Below, one piece after another: positions 23,566 through 35,127 of a stretch of DNA of 64,000 nt (within the stretch, counting starts at the first letter, position 1; the number at the start of each line of letters is the position of its first letter). The position numbers were made by a program, and so were the translations under genes. This stretch comes from Todiramphus chloris collaris (lineage: Eukaryota > Chordata > Aves > Coraciiformes > Alcedinidae), in contig JANVCC010000011.1 of NCBI GenBank assembly GCA_025345505.1, forward strand, positions 134,055 through 198,054, read 5' to 3'. Below the pieces are notes generated by a model. That model was not told the DNA's origin. It did not search any database and was given only the letters and a program-made list of their open reading frames with translations.

Positions 23566-23873
23566 GTGAAAGGAGGCTGGATCCAGGTGGGGATCTATCT
23601 GTTCTCCCAAGAAGCAAGCCATAGGACAAGAGGAAATGGCCTCAAGTTGCTCCAGAGGAGGTTCAGGTTGGACATGAGGAACAGTTTCTTCCCTTCAAGG
23701 GTTTCCAGGGCCTGTCCCAGGCTGCCCAGGGCAGTGGTGGAGTCCCCACCTTTGGAGGGACTGAAAAGCTGTGAAGTTGTGGTGCTGAGGGACATGGTTT
23801 AGTGGTGACCTGGCAGTGCTGGGCTAACAGTTGGTCTTCAAAAGGTCTCTTCCAAGCAAAATGATTCTAAGAT
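23566..23873 (+). mobile_element. CR1 type B fragment
   Basis: Covers the last about 80 codons of ORF2 and the type B 3' end. The translation reads LKLLQRRFRLDMRNSFF then ACPRLPRAVVESPPLEG, and the 3' UTR has gtttagtggtgacctggcag and the tail atgattctaagata. Confidence 0.93.
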
Positions 23874-23887
23874 AGGTATCCTAGTGA

Positions 23888-23935
23888 GAAAAAAACCCCC
23901 GAAACAAAACAAAAAACCCAAACAAAAAACCAAAC
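23888..23935. repeat. A/C-rich simple repeat
   Basis: Runs of A with clusters of C (aaaaaaccc-like units) directly after the CR1 tail. It may have grown from the CR1 3' end or be an independent microsatellite. Confidence 0.75.
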
Positions 23936-24600
23936 TGTGTGTGAAATATCAGTTCTAAAATGTCATGTACCATCAGTGCTGGAATTTCTCTTTTTGTTGC
24001 GTGGCTTTGCAATCACAAGTTTGTATTCATTCCAGGTTTTAACAAATTAGAAATAGGAAACATAAAAATGTGTAACATGGAACTATGTTCATCATGCTTT
24101 AAATCGGAAACACAGCTCTAACACAAATAGACAGTGTGAGGCTGACACTATTTCTGCAGAGTAACGGTGAGAAGGGATTTGTTCTTTTTGATGTTTCTTA
24201 CTGGTTTATTTGATGTTGGAAGATGCTGAGATTGGAAAAATCTTGGGTAACAAAGAGCATAATTAATGATGGGGGGTTGTAAAGACCCCATGTGCTGAGC
24301 CTGTGGGGATGAAGTAGGGTGCCTGTTGCTGGTGTACGTAAAGGGAGTAGGAAGATAAAAAACTATGCGTTTAATTGTGCAAATTAACCTCTAAAAGCTG
24401 CAGTTTTCAGAGGTCTGTGATTTGTCCAGTTGTGGCTGACTTTTATAAGCATGGTTACAAACACCTCTTTAATGTCTACTGACTTTGCCTCACCTTTTGG
24501 CCAAGTCCCGTAACCAAATTTTAGATACAAAATACTCAGATAAGGTCTGGGTTTCTTTAGTCTCACAAGAAGCGTCCCCGTTCCAGCTTCTGCGAGTGCA
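23936..24600. other. Unique DNA, no gene seen
   Basis: No repeat or exon recognised. Confidence 0.6.
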
Positions 24601-25145
24601 ACCCAGAATGCCTCAATCGTATCCTGGGCTGCATCCAGAGCAGCGTGGGCAGCAGGTCAGGGAGGGGATTCTGCCCCTCTGCTCTGCTCTAGGGAGACCC
24701 CCCTGCAGTGCTGGGTCCAGCTCTGGAGTCCTCAGCACAGGAGAGACAGGGACCTGTTGGAGCGGGGCCAGAGGAGGCCACAGCAATGCTGGGAGGGCTG
24801 GAACCCCTCTGCTGGGAGGCCAGGCTGAGAGAGCTGGGGCTGTTCAGCCTGGAGAAGAGAAGGCTCAGGGGAGACCTTGTAGCCTTCCAGGTAGGATGGT
24901 TTCACAATGAGTAAGGGAGATTTAGTTTAGAAATTAGGAAGAAGTTCTTCACTTTGAGGGTGGTGAGACACTGGCCCAGGTTGCCCAGGGAAGCTGTGGA
25001 TGCTCCATCCCTGGATGTGTTCAAGATCAGGCGGGACAAGGTTTTGAGCAACCTGCTCTAGTGAGAGATGTCCCTGCGCATGCCAGGGGGGTTGGAACTA
25101 CAAGATCTTTACTGTCCCTTCCAACTCAAGGCGGTCTATGATTCT
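24601..25145 (+). mobile_element. CR1 type A, mosaic of two subfamilies
   Basis: The 5' half (to about 24885) matches the frame-deleted subfamily, with gtgctgggtccagctctgg and gctgggagggctggaaccc. A deletion then joins it at about 24890 to a 3' part that instead resembles the intact-frame copy at 30001 (gaagctgtgg.tgctccatccctgg, then gatgtgttcaag). The tail at 25132-25145 is normal. It thus combines diagnostic bases of two subfamilies. Confidence 0.92.
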
Positions 25146-26913
25146 CAGTGTTGAAGTCCTGCAAAATACATTGCAATGCAGAAAACAGTGGCTTGAACAA
25201 TCAAAATCTCTCTCAGTTGCAATGTCACTAAAATAAAACAATGTAAAGCGGGAGACAACCTTTATTAAAGTTGTCCATACCAGCTTCACTTTATGGATTC
25301 ACAACTTTCTCTACAGTTATAAAGAAGGAGTTTTAACACATAGCAAGACACACATCCACTGTATTTAACCAGAGAAATTTGGGTACAAAACTACCGTACT
25401 TCATGCAGATCTCATTCTTTGCAGTTAAATTTTGCCATTCTACTTTCTGAAGCACATAAGAAAGTGACCTAGGATGATATTCTGACTTCTTCCAGTATCT
25501 TTTTTTTGCTATAGCGTCTGTAGGAGTTTGTCCTTGACAGGCCTCACAAACCGTTCTAAAGATGTTGCACTGAGTAACCTAACATTGCTGGCTATGATGG
25601 GGTTTCATTTAGCTCAACCACAGTAGCTTAGCCGTATATAAAAATTTTATTGTGAATGTTTCAGATAGTATCTGTTAAATCTGACCTTAACTGGGTTTTG
25701 AGCTTAACTGTTTCTGTGTGCCCAGATAGATACACACACCAACTCTTGGGGATGACCTTAGCCTTATACAGACACGTTTTTATCTATATATAGGATTAGA
25801 CCTTAAAAAGAACTTTTGGCTTAGGAAAATAACATCCATACCTGTAGTTTATAAGGGATGCGCATGATTAGAGTAGAAGTTTCACAAGTAAATCATAGCC
25901 TCGTAAAGTAGCAGGTTGGAAGGGACCTGAAGGGTCTGCAAAAGCAGAAAACATTGAAAACCTTGTCTCCGTTTTGAAGAAAACTTTGTACGGAGTAGAC
26001 AGCGTACAAAGGAAAAGAGCAATAAATAGTGGCAAATCCCATAGCAGGAGGTGAGCGTTGCTATTGCTCACGAGTCATGGTTTGGAAATACTCTTTCATA
26101 GTGGGAGAATAGCAAAGTGTCTCTGAGCAAAGAAGTGAGAAAAAATGCATGGCCTTGAAAGAACCTGGGTTTAAGCCCCTGACCAAGTGCCAGTCTCTTC
26201 TGTCTCCAGAGAAGAGGTGAAAGACGGGCCAGTTTCACTTGACTGACTCTTTACTGTCCATCACACCTTCAGTGATCCTGTCGCTCTATAGGGCAGAGGC
26301 AACGGATCTGTAACCTGGTCGTCTGTGGGTGGGTTTTTAGTTGGTTGCAATCATGTTTTAAAATACACTGAAAAGCATCTGCTTAGAGATAAATATTCAA
26401 CACCAACATAGGAGATTGGTATTGAAAACTAGAGGAAAGAGGATTTAAACTGGTTTGTGACAAACCAGGAAAAACAATGGGCAAGTTGTGCTCGCTTGCA
26501 ACTGCTCGTTCACTCCGAGTGTCAGTTTTAATTGTAATCTTTTATAAACCACTTGATTGTTGAATATTGCAAAGATGTGTGACCCCCCTGGAAGAAATCA
26601 AAAAGAATCCTGCTATTGAGTTAATTAGGTACAAATTTGAGTGGGTTTGTTGTTAATAAAGATTAAATGATCTATTCAGCTATTTCAGGAGCTATTTGAG
26701 ATACACACACCTGTGTCTAGCTTGCAGAGGACTTTCCTTATTAATTAAGAGCCTTTCCTTATGTTATTACTTAATTGGGTGTCACAGGGAACCTGATGAG
26801 ACAATGAAACGGTCTTAATTGCATGCAAACTAAATGCCTGGCACTTCATGTACTGTAGTGTTCCATGGTATGACCCCCAGCTACTTATCATCTACTAGTA
26901 GCAATAGTAAGAA
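25146..26913. other. Unique DNA; AT-rich homeobox-like motifs near 26.5-26.8 kb
   Basis: No gene recognised. Between 26461 and 26830 several TAAT, TTAATTAA and TTAATTAG motifs cluster, with little low-complexity sequence. A faint CR1 tail at 25890-25946 is listed separately. Confidence 0.55.
25890..25946 (-). mobile_element. Possible decayed CR1 tail
   Basis: aaatcatagcctcg and caggttggaagggacctga match the start of a minus-strand CR1, then similarity ends with gcaaaagcag. Short and uncertain. Confidence 0.5.
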
Positions 26914-27430
26914 AATCACAGAATCATAGGTTGGTAGGTGTTGGAAGGGACCTCTGGAGAGCATGGAGTCCAACCTCTCTGCTAGAGCAGGATCACCCAG
27001 AGCAGGCCACACAGGAACAGATCCAGGTGGGTTTCTAAACTGTCTAGAGAAGGAGACTCCACAGCCTCTCTGGGCAGCCTGTTCCAGTGCTTCATCACCC
27101 TCATAGCAAAGAAGTTTTTCCTCATGTTGAGATGGAACTTCCTATGTTCCAGTCTGTGGCTGTTGCCACCAGTCCTATCACAGGGCACCACTGAAAAGAG
27201 ACTAGCCCCTTCTACTTGACAGCCACCCTTTGGATATTTGTAAACAGTAATAAGATCCCCTCTTAGTTTTTTTTTTCTGCAGACTGAACAGCCCCAGGGC
27301 TCTCAGCCTTTCCTCATAAGAGAGATGTTCCAGTCCTTTCATCAGCCTCCTATCAATCCGTTGGACTCCCTCTGGTATTTCCCTGTCCTTCTTGAACTGG
27401 GGAGCCCAGAAATGGATGTGGTCTCAGTTA
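26914..27430 (-). mobile_element. CR1 type C, long copy
   Basis: Reads from the tail (tcacagaatcataggttgg) through the type C body (tagagaaggagactccac), the [16 protein letters not shown] segment, the 27240-27290 stretch (aataagatcccctcttag) and into the GLFSL...RAL region (gaacagccccagggctctc) and beyond. Several indels break the frame. It lies only 150 bases before another type C copy in the same orientation. Confidence 0.93.
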
Positions 27431-27580
27431 CCTCCTTGATTTATTAAAGTGTTAATTAAGCACTTATCTTTCCTAGAGTCAACTTTCCTCATTTATGAGA
27501 TACATTTAAGACATTTTCTAAGTTGGGCAACGTACACTTTGGAACCATCTAAACTATCTTCTTGACTGTTGGTTTCCACT

Positions 27581-27795
27581 TCACAGAATCACAGAGTATT
27601 AGGGGTTGGAAGGGATGTTGAAAGATCATCTAGTCCAACCCCCCTGCCAGAGCAGGATCACCTAGAGCGGGTCACACAGGAATGCATCCAGGTGGGTTTT
27701 GAATGTCTTCAGAGAAGGAGACTCCACAACCCCCCTGGGCAGCCTGTTCCAGGGCTCTGTCACCCTCACTGTGGAAAAGTTTCTCCTTATGCACT
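27581..27795 (-). mobile_element. CR1 type C fragment
   Basis: Tail and 3' UTR (tcacagaatcacagag, ttggaagggatgttg, ccaacccccctgcc) followed by the first part of the ORF2 C-terminus (cagagaaggagactccacaa). 5'-truncated at ttctccttat. Confidence 0.92.
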
Positions 27796-28740
27796 TCCAA
27801 AAGGGGTATATGTTACCCTGAGATTCCAGACTGATAACTGCAAAGGTCAGCTATTATCTTTAAGGTTAAAAAATTACAGACAAAGCTTGCTTTTTGTGAG
27901 TGTGTTTATGTGGGTCTGGACAGTTGCCAGCCAAGGGTGTTGTGTGGAAGACAGCTGCACTTGTGGGGTGCAGGCAGTGATGCTTTAATCAAACGACCCA
28001 GTTAGCACCTCTGCTTTGGCCACACATTTCTCGTCACCCCTTCTAAATCATATGAATCTGTATTTGTTCTCTTTTGCTAGAAAAAAAGCAGTACGTTTTT
28101 CTTACAATTCCAGGAGCAATCAGTAGTCTGCTTCTTAGGCCCTTCCATCTTCTTCTTTCTTTTGATTTTTTTCATTCCCCTTTCTTTTGGGAGGGTGGAA
28201 ACAAGAGTAAAAGAAAAAAAAACTCTACCCCATGTCCTGTCTCTCTCCTCTCATCTTTCCCAAGCAGCAAGTAGCTGTGTAAAGGACATGAATTATGGAT
28301 GTAACTGCTGTGGCCCGCAGAGTGCTGAGTATCTGCAGTGAAGTTAACCAGTTTCATTCAGCACTAGACAGCAGAGCTACTCGTGGGGTTGGGGAAAAAA
28401 CCCCAAACTCTTTTTCAGAGCTTGTTCAGCCACAGTAACTAGATCCTTCCTTTTTCTTCTCTCCAACAACAGGTTTACCTGAAAACCTGGCAGAAGCTTT
28501 TGGGCTAACCCTTATGCTTATTTGCTGCTTTGCAATGGTTTACAAGCTCGGCTTGGGAAGTTAGTCCTGAATAATACTGGTTAAAACTTAGCAAGGAGAA
28601 GCTGGAGACCTTTCAAATGCTTTCATTGTGGAAAATTCTCCTGCTCAATAGGGTATTTCAATATAGAAAAAAAGGTTGCCAGAGGCAAAGTTATGTTTTT
28701 CCTCTAGGAAACAAGACAAATTTGTTTTTCTCTGGGCAAA
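27796..28740. other. Unique DNA, no gene seen
   Basis: Pyrimidine-rich in part (28135-28260). No exon or RNA gene recognised. Confidence 0.6.
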
Positions 28741-29307
28741 CTTGAGGTTCAACAAGGCCAAGTGCAAGGTCCAGCACATGGGTTGGGGCAACTCCCAGTA
28801 TCAACACAAGTGGGGGTGAAGGGATGGAGAGCAGTGCTATGGACAAAGACTTGGGGGTGCTGGGGGGTGAAAAGCTTGACATGAGCCCACACCATGCGTT
28901 CACAGCCCAGAAGCCAATGGCATCCTGGGCTACATCCAGAGCAGTGTGGGCAGCAGGTCAGGGAGGGGATTCTGCCCCTCTGCTCTGCTCTGGGGAGACC
29001 CCCCTGCAGTGCTGGGTCCAGCCCTGGAGTCCTCAGCACAGGAGAGACAGGGACCTGTTGGAGCGGGGCCAGAGGAGGCCACAGCAATGCTGGGAGGGCT
29101 GGAACCCCTCTGCTGGGAGGCCAGGCTGAGAGAGCTGGGGTTGTTCAGCCTGGAGAAGAGAAGGCTCTGGGGAGACCTTCTTGTGGCCTTTCAGTCCTTA
29201 ACGGGGCCTGTCAGAAAGATGGGGACAGCCTTCTTATCAGGACTTGCTGCAACAAGACAAGTGATCAATGTTTTAACCTAAAAGAGGGATATTCAGACTA
29301 GAGAGGT
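28741..29307 (+). mobile_element. CR1 type A, frame-deleted subfamily, 3' end missing
   Basis: Begins in the region encoding FNKAKCKVL (ttgaggttcaacaaggcc), continues through KDLGVL..EKLDMS (near 28847) and the five frame-shift sites, and breaks off at 29307 in the middle of the RFRL segment. CR1 inserts 3' end first, so loss of the 3' end must be a later deletion. In three different frames the segments [22 protein letters not shown] and [16 protein letters not shown] are readable. Confidence 0.94.
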
Positions 29308-30000
29308 CTTCTGAGGTATTTTTAGATTTAGGATGAGTGTCCATCAAGACAAGGGAAAGACAAAAGCAGGGACCTAGACATGGACTGTGTGGTGACAAAG
29401 GAGCTGACTCCTGTATGACTTCGAGCAAGATCTGTAGCTTGTCTGGATAGTTGTTTTTCGTGTCTCTGAAATGGAATGATTGCTATTTCCTTGCAAGGCC
29501 GTTTTTAGGCTTGTCGGATAAAACCTTTGCAGGGATCCTTTCTATAGAAGAAAAGTCCTTGTAGCTCTGGAGTTTGGCATTGGTGACACTTCAAAGTAAC
29601 AGTGAGGACTGAAGAAAGAACTGATTTTTGTAATCTGCTGAAGTCTTCAAGTGCCTTATGTAGTACTAAAAAAGGGAAGAACTGGCAGTGAACCCACATC
29701 TTACACCTTGATTTCTGTACTTTGAATTTATGTTAATTCCAACAATCACCATCAAAGGCTTATGATAGTGGGAGGATCTGAATAGATTCTTACTTCATTC
29801 TGTTTGTTGTTGTTACACCCAGTTTAATCTTTCCTGTTGCATTTGTGCGCATAGACCCTGTCTATGTATGACTGCATTCTTGGTGGGGAAGGGTGGTAGG
29901 TTATTATTTTAGCATGTCAATGCTAAAATATTTCAATTGTTCGTCTGGTTTTTTTTACCTTCCTTATATTGTTTTCCTTATATAATAGTTGGATTATGAG
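29308..30000. other. Unique DNA, no gene seen
   Basis: One MIR-like minus-strand stretch at 29403-29520; otherwise no recognised feature. Confidence 0.6.
29403..29520 (-). repeat. Possible MIR remnant
   Basis: ctcctgtatgacttcgagcaag, then tgtctctgaaatggaatgat and ttgcaagg follow the MIR minus-strand order (tgtgaccttgggcaag, cctctgtaaaatgggaat, gaggatt). Resemblance by eye only. Confidence 0.45.
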
Positions 30001-30376
30001 ACTACACAGCCTGAAGAGAAGGCTCTGGGGACACGTTATTGCAGCCTTCCAGCATCTGATGGGGGCCTACAAGAAAGTTGGGGAGAGACTTTTTAGAAAG
30101 GCTTGTAGAGATAGGACGAGGAGTGATGGCTTTAACCTGGAAGAGGGGAGATTTAGTCTAGAAATTAGGAACAAATTCTTCACTCTAAAGGTGGTGAGAC
30201 ACTGGCACAGGCTGCCCAGGGAAGCTGTGGGTGCTCCATCCCTGGATGTGTTCAAGGCAAGGTTTGCTGGGGCTTTGAGCAACCTGGTCTAGTGGGAGGT
30301 GTCCCTGCCCAAGGCAGGGGGTAGGAACTGGATGATCTTGAAAGGTTCCTTCCAACCCAAACCATTCAGTGACCTG
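30001..30376 (+). mobile_element. CR1 type A, intact-frame subfamily
   Basis: One frame, ending at 30292 with the usual ALSNLV stop, covers the last 100 codons of ORF2: RRLWGHVIAAFQ, then DRTRSDGFNLEEGRFSLEIR, then VVRHWHRLPREAV and FAGALSNLV. The base missing from the frame-deleted copies near the FQ.LKGAY site is present here. The tail is decayed (accattcagtgacctga). Confidence 0.95.
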
Positions 30377-30869
30377 ACATAGGTTTGCCTATGTACATAC
30401 AGCTTGACATTTGAAATTTCTAAATGAGGGCGAGGCCGTAAGCCCGTGATAGAAGAGGATGTAATTGTGGAGGACAAAAACAAGGAGTCTCACTAGAATA
30501 GCTCCTCTCTTTCATACCGAGTGGCCTTTCCCACTATTGCCAGCACAGGCAGGATTTACAGACCTCCTTAAGCTTTGCTGCAGCTGCAGACCTTCTTCTG
30601 CTGCCCCTCTCCCATCTGTGGTTGTGTACAATGCTGCTCTTGCAGGCAGGTTAGAAGTTATTCCTTTTTCTAGTGAAATACATCAAGGATGAAAAGTGAT
30701 GGTGCAAATAATTAAGTAATAACCTTGTCAGGGAAGCTCGACTGCTTCTATTTTTAGGATTATTCTGTTTTATAGGAGAAAGGGCTGCAGTAGGCGTAAT
30801 GTATTTTAAATTTTGGATTTCTCTTGAAATTTCCTATGTCTTTGACAAAGGTAGTCTTGCAGAATGATA
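30377..30869. other. Unique DNA, no gene seen
   Basis: No repeat or exon recognised. Confidence 0.6.
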
Positions 30870-31030
30870 ACGTGGTTTGGGTTGGAATGGACCTTGAAGA
30901 TCATCTGGTTCCACCCCCCCTGCTATGAGCAGGGACACCTGCTAAACTAGGTTGCTCAAAGCCCCATCCAACCTGGCCTTGAACACTTCCAGGGTGAGGC
31001 ATCCACAGCTTCTCTGGGCAAACTCTGTCC
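30870..31030 (-). mobile_element. CR1 type A, 3'-end fragment
   Basis: Contains cgtggtttgggttgg, ctgctatgagcagggacacc and gaacacttccaggg; the terminal attctatga repeat itself is lost. 5'-truncated near 31030. Confidence 0.9.
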
Positions 31031-32017
31031 TGAAGTCTTGTCTGCTAAGAGTGGGAAGTGATTGTTTTCGCCTGTCCTCCTTCACCTGCTTTTCTACACG
31101 TGTTCTATATATCAGAGCTTGTTGTTTAGTCCTCTTCATCTTTTCTTCAGATTCAGCTACACCTTCATTAGTGGCTTAATGAAGCAAGTGGCTTGTGATG
31201 GGCAGGAATTTCTTTGGGCGAGCGCTACTGATTCTTCGCCTTGTATTGAATCTTCTTGGTTTGTATTTAAAGGAAGAAAGTGCAATTTGTCGTATCCTTG
31301 AAAAGAAGCTGCACCACTGTGAGGGAACCAATGCAGCGATGTCGCAGCAGCTCAGCTCCATTTCACCCTGTGCATCCCAGAGCTTTCCCAGTGTGCAGAG
31401 GAGTCACGTAGGTGCAAAGCAACAGTAAAAGCTTTGCCTGGGAAATCTGCTATAAGGAGTGTTACCTGGAAGCTGAGAGTGCACCTCTGTACTGACATGA
31501 TAGATTAATATGTATCAAATTGATTTTATTGATGATTTCAGTTGTATTTAAGTCAAGGATCCCAGATTGATGATTGAAAACATTTGATTGTAAACTTTTT
31601 TTTTTGTTGTTGTTGTTTTTCTTCATGCTTCTGTTTTCCTAACAGATGTTTGTACTCCCTACTTAGTGCAAACCTTCAAATATTAGTGATAAACTGTTGC
31701 CTTTTCATTAAAATCAGAACTCCTTTATTTTGGCGATTGCTTCTGAGTACACTTAGTTAAACAATGACATCTAATTAGTAATTTGAGAGTCTTTCTTTAA
31801 TTGTTTATTATGTAGGAATGCAGAATGATGATGTGTGTTAGTAACTAATTCAGACTTCCCTTGGAAACTGGAGTTCAGTTTAATAAAGAGTGGGATGCAC
31901 AAGTGTTTATGTTAATAGACATATTCCATCCATTTGATGGATTCCTGAGGAAAACAACAGATCTCTCTCAAAACAGACTGTGATCTTAACAGCAGGTATG
32001 AAGTAATGGGGTGCTGT
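31031..32017. other. Unique AT-rich DNA, no gene seen
   Basis: Includes a T/TTG tract at 31597-31620. No gene recognised. Confidence 0.6.
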
Positions 32018-32105
32018 CATAGAATCACAGATTTGGTTAGGATGGAAAAGTCTCCTAAGATCAAGTCCTGCCGTTAACCCAGCACTTCCAGCTCACCACT
32101 AACCA
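32018..32105 (-). mobile_element. CR1 type B, 3'-end stub
   Basis: tcatagaatcacag, then aagatcaagtcctgcc, ttaacccagcacttcc and gctcaccactaacc define the type B 3' end on the minus strand. Confidence 0.88.
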
Positions 32106-32282
32106 GTACTGAAAAAGTGAAAAATAAAGATCAGTGTTTCCAGGGAAAAAAAGAAATGTCATGAAGTTGCAAGAATTAGAAATCCTTTATTTCACTGTGT
32201 GTCTCACAGCACAAGCTCCAAGCAGACTTACTGACCCTTCCATTCAGAGAGGAAGGATTTTTGGCTTCCACGTTTTGATAGG

Positions 32283-32410
32283 ATCATAGAACTGTTTTTG
32301 GAGAAGACCTTTAAGATCATTGAGTCCAACCATTAACCCAGCACTGCCAGGTCACCACTAAACAATGTCCTGTAGTAACACATCTACATGGCTTTTAAAT
32401 AACCTCAGAG
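32283..32410 (-). mobile_element. CR1 type B, 3'-end stub
   Basis: Same 3' end as the previous copy but better preserved (cctttaagatcattgagtcc, ggtcaccactaaacaatg). It stops immediately before the next, type A, copy. Confidence 0.9.
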
Positions 32411-32414
32411 GTTG

Positions 32415-32946
32415 TCATAAAATCACAGACTGGTTTGGATGGGAAGGGACCTTTCAAGGCCATCGAGTGCAACCCCCCTGCAGGGAGCAGGGACATCTGC
32501 AGCTAGAGCAGGTTGCTCAGAGCCCCGGACAACCTCACCTGGAATGTGTCCAGGGATGGGGCATCAACCACCTCTCTGGGCAACCTGGGCCAGCGTCTCA
32601 CCACCCTCACTGTAAAAAGATTTCTTCCTTCTCTCTAGTCTAAATCTCTCTTTTTTAGTTTAAAAACATAACCCTTTTTCCTGACACAACAGGCCCTGAT
32701 AAAAAGTCTGTCTCCAGCTTTCTAACAGGTCCCTTTAAGGACTGAAAGGCCACAAGAAGGTCTCCCTGGAGCCTTCTCTTCTCCAGGCTGAACAACCCCG
32801 GCTCTCTCAGCCTGGCTTCCCAGCAGAGGGGTTCCAGCCCTCCCAGCATTGCTGTGGCCTCCTCTGGCCCCGCTCCAACAGGTCCCTGTCTCTCCTGTGC
32901 TGAGGACTCCAGAGCTGGACCCAGCACTGCAGGGGGGGGTCTCACT
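32415..32946 (-). mobile_element. CR1 type A, frame-deleted subfamily
   Basis: From the tail (tcataaaatcacagactgg) through the 3' UTR, the PREVV..HW segment, a T-rich variant of the KLKE site, and into the [19 protein letters not shown] region, ending near the VRPHLE site at 32946. The [12 protein letters not shown] stretch is nearly identical to the copies at 24601, 28741, 33530 and 39794. Confidence 0.94.
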
Positions 32947-33529
32947 AGAATGGATTAGAGGGGCCTTACTGTAGACTAGAGTTTCAGAGTGTTTATGTGG
33001 TCCTGTCCCTTTTCTACCTTGTCTTATCCCCACTGCAGGGAAAGATCTCAGCTCCATCCTCTTGACCATAAAATGGTTCAGCTCCTGTTGGCATCCCTGT
33101 GCTTACTACTGTAATTCTTCACAGTGCATATGGGTGGGAGACAATAGCTATTGGTGAGGAGTGCTGTCCTAGTAAGCAGAAACAGGACCTTGTGCAGATA
33201 TCTGACTTTTGGGGATCCTCAGGTCCTGTGGAATAAGCTTTTTCTTGATCATCATTAGGCAGATGGTATCTTCAATACTTTTGGACTGTTCTAGAAAACT
33301 AAAGGGTACATAAAGGTGTGAACTTGTGTCAGCTTGTTTGATGTAGAAGATAAATATCAAGCTCACTCAAATGAAAGATGCTTCTTTTTTTTTTTTTTCT
33401 TTCTCTTCATATGTGTAAGTAGTCTCTTTGTGTTTGTATTTTGCAGTAAATATTTTGCATCCCCAAATATGTGTGTACCCACTTGAAGGCTTTTGTAACA
33501 GGCTGTATGAGTGGAGAGGTGAGCAGGAC
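32947..33529. other. Unique DNA, no gene seen
   Basis: T-run at 33385-33399. Separates two type A copies of opposite orientation, which could form an inverted pair. Confidence 0.6.
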
Positions 33530-34035
33530 CCTGTATTCAGCTCTGGTGAGACACCTTCCTCCCCCTGCAGTGCTGGGTCCAGCTCTGGAGTCCTCAGCAC
33601 AGGAGAGACAGGGACCTGTTGGAGCGGGGCCAGAGGAGGCCACAGCAATGCTGGGAGGGCTGGAACCCCTCTGCTGGGAGGCCAGGCTGAGAGAGCTGGG
33701 GCTGTTCAGCCTGGAGAAGAGAAGGCTCCAGGGAGACCACCTTGTGATCTTCAAGTTCAGAAAAAGGACCTTCAAGAAAGCTGGAGAGGGACTTTTTGTG
33801 AGGCTATATAGTTATGGGACAGGGGGTAAGTGGTTTAAAGTGAAAGTAAATAGATTTAGATGAGCTGTAAGGAAGAAGTCTTTAGGCTGAGTGTGGTGAG
33901 ACACTGGCACATGTTGCCCAAACCCTGGGAGTGTTCAAGGCCAGGTTGGCTGGGGCTTTGAGGAACCTGGTTTAGTGGAATGCAGTTTGGAACTAGATGA
34001 TCACTAAGGTCCTGCCCAACCCAACTCATTCTATG
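33530..34035 (+). mobile_element. CR1 type A, mosaic of two subfamilies
   Basis: Starts at LYSALV (ctgtattcagctctgg), has the frame-deleted signature through 33735, then a 3' half like the intact-frame copies: no missing base at the FQ site (33747-33783) and ggccaggttggctgggg before the tail (caactcattctatga). The PREVVEAPSL region at 33918 has lost about 30 bases. Confidence 0.93.
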
Positions 34036-34905
34036 ACAGCAGTAGGACTGAGGTCAAGAATACAGGGCTGCATAAAAACACCATGCTTTGTCCAAAGATA
34101 TTTTTCTCACATGGCAGCAATGACAGCCACCATGGAAGGCAAAACAGTCCGGTGCTCTTCTGCTTTATTGGCACCAGTGATTCCTAGGAGTACCACTATG
34201 GAGCAGAAAACAATTCCAGCATCTGTTTGAAAGGCAGTGTGCAGATCTGTTTGTTGTATGATCCATCTAACCAAAACCCAGGTGGTGAATTTGTCTAGGC
34301 TGATGGCTTGGTTTTCCTTGGTGGAGAGGAACTTCAAAGGCTGCTGTGCCAAGTGGTTGACATTCTTCTTCAACAGAGACGGGGTTGTTCCAGGAGGTCC
34401 ATCATACACCTCTGCTTACAAGGTCTTTGGGAATTTAAGGGTCCTATTCTCTCATTTACACCAGCGCAGAACTAGATGGGAATAGTACTGACTCGAGCTT
34501 TTGGAGGTCTGCATACATGTCCAAAAGAAGAATTAATTTGATGGGTTTAGTGGAAATTAAGGTCAGAAGGGACTATTAGATCATTTTTGCTAATGGTGAG
34601 TAAATTAGATGGCTCAAATTCTGAGCTGTAAACTACATACACACTTCCAGTCCTTATGGGCTAAACTCTTTCACAAGTAAACGATGGGAGAGAAGAGGGT
34701 AATAATTGCTGAAGGTTCACTTGAGCACAGTTCATACAGCAGAGGAAGGGGATTCCTTCCTTCTTGGACTTAATCTGATACTCAAACTGATCCTGAGCAC
34801 GTCAAGCACAATGCTCTGATGTGCCTGAGCAGAAGCTGCTGCAGAGATCGTGCCACAATGCTGATGCTCTGTCATCTTTGTATCTGTCTTTTAGGTAGCT
34901 TCAGG
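34036..34905. other. Unique DNA, one unexplained minus-strand frame
   Basis: A 100-codon minus-strand frame (34107-34409) has a hydrophobic stretch (GIVFCSIVVLLGITG) but no recognised family. An ancient CR1-like tail lies at 34558-34592. Confidence 0.5.
34558..34592 (-). mobile_element. Ancient CR1-like 3' end
   Basis: aaggtcagaagggactatt then agatcatttttgc resembles the old sauropsid CR1 3' end (ggccagaagggaccatt...agatcatctagtc). Only about 35 bases remain. Confidence 0.5.
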
Positions 34906-35125
34906 CTGTGGTTAGGTTGTCCTTAGCCTACTCTTGGCCAGATGAAACAAGCCTGGCTTCCTCAACTTGCTGTATGCCCTAATCATCTTGGTAGCTCTCT
35001 GCTGGATTTTTGTTGGTTTGTTTAACATCATTCTTGGACAAGGGTGCCCACCACCTGCCAGGTGCTGCCTCACCAGTGCCCAAGCTGTGGGCAATAATGA
35101 CTTTTCTTGACCTGCTAGCTGTGTT
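34906..35125 (-). mobile_element. Old CR1 internal fragment
   Basis: Diverged minus-strand ORF2 segment. gctgcctcaccagtgccc and cttttcttgacctgctagc match the complement of LVRPHLE and the ASRSREVIL region; the FHLAKSRLR stretch at 34914-34950 corresponds to [10 protein letters not shown]. No 3' end is attached. Confidence 0.75.
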
Positions 35126-35127
35126 CC

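Noticed and set aside
34107-34409. Minus-strand frame with a hydrophobic stretch
   Set aside because: Only 100 codons, no known family, no splice sites or second exon in support.
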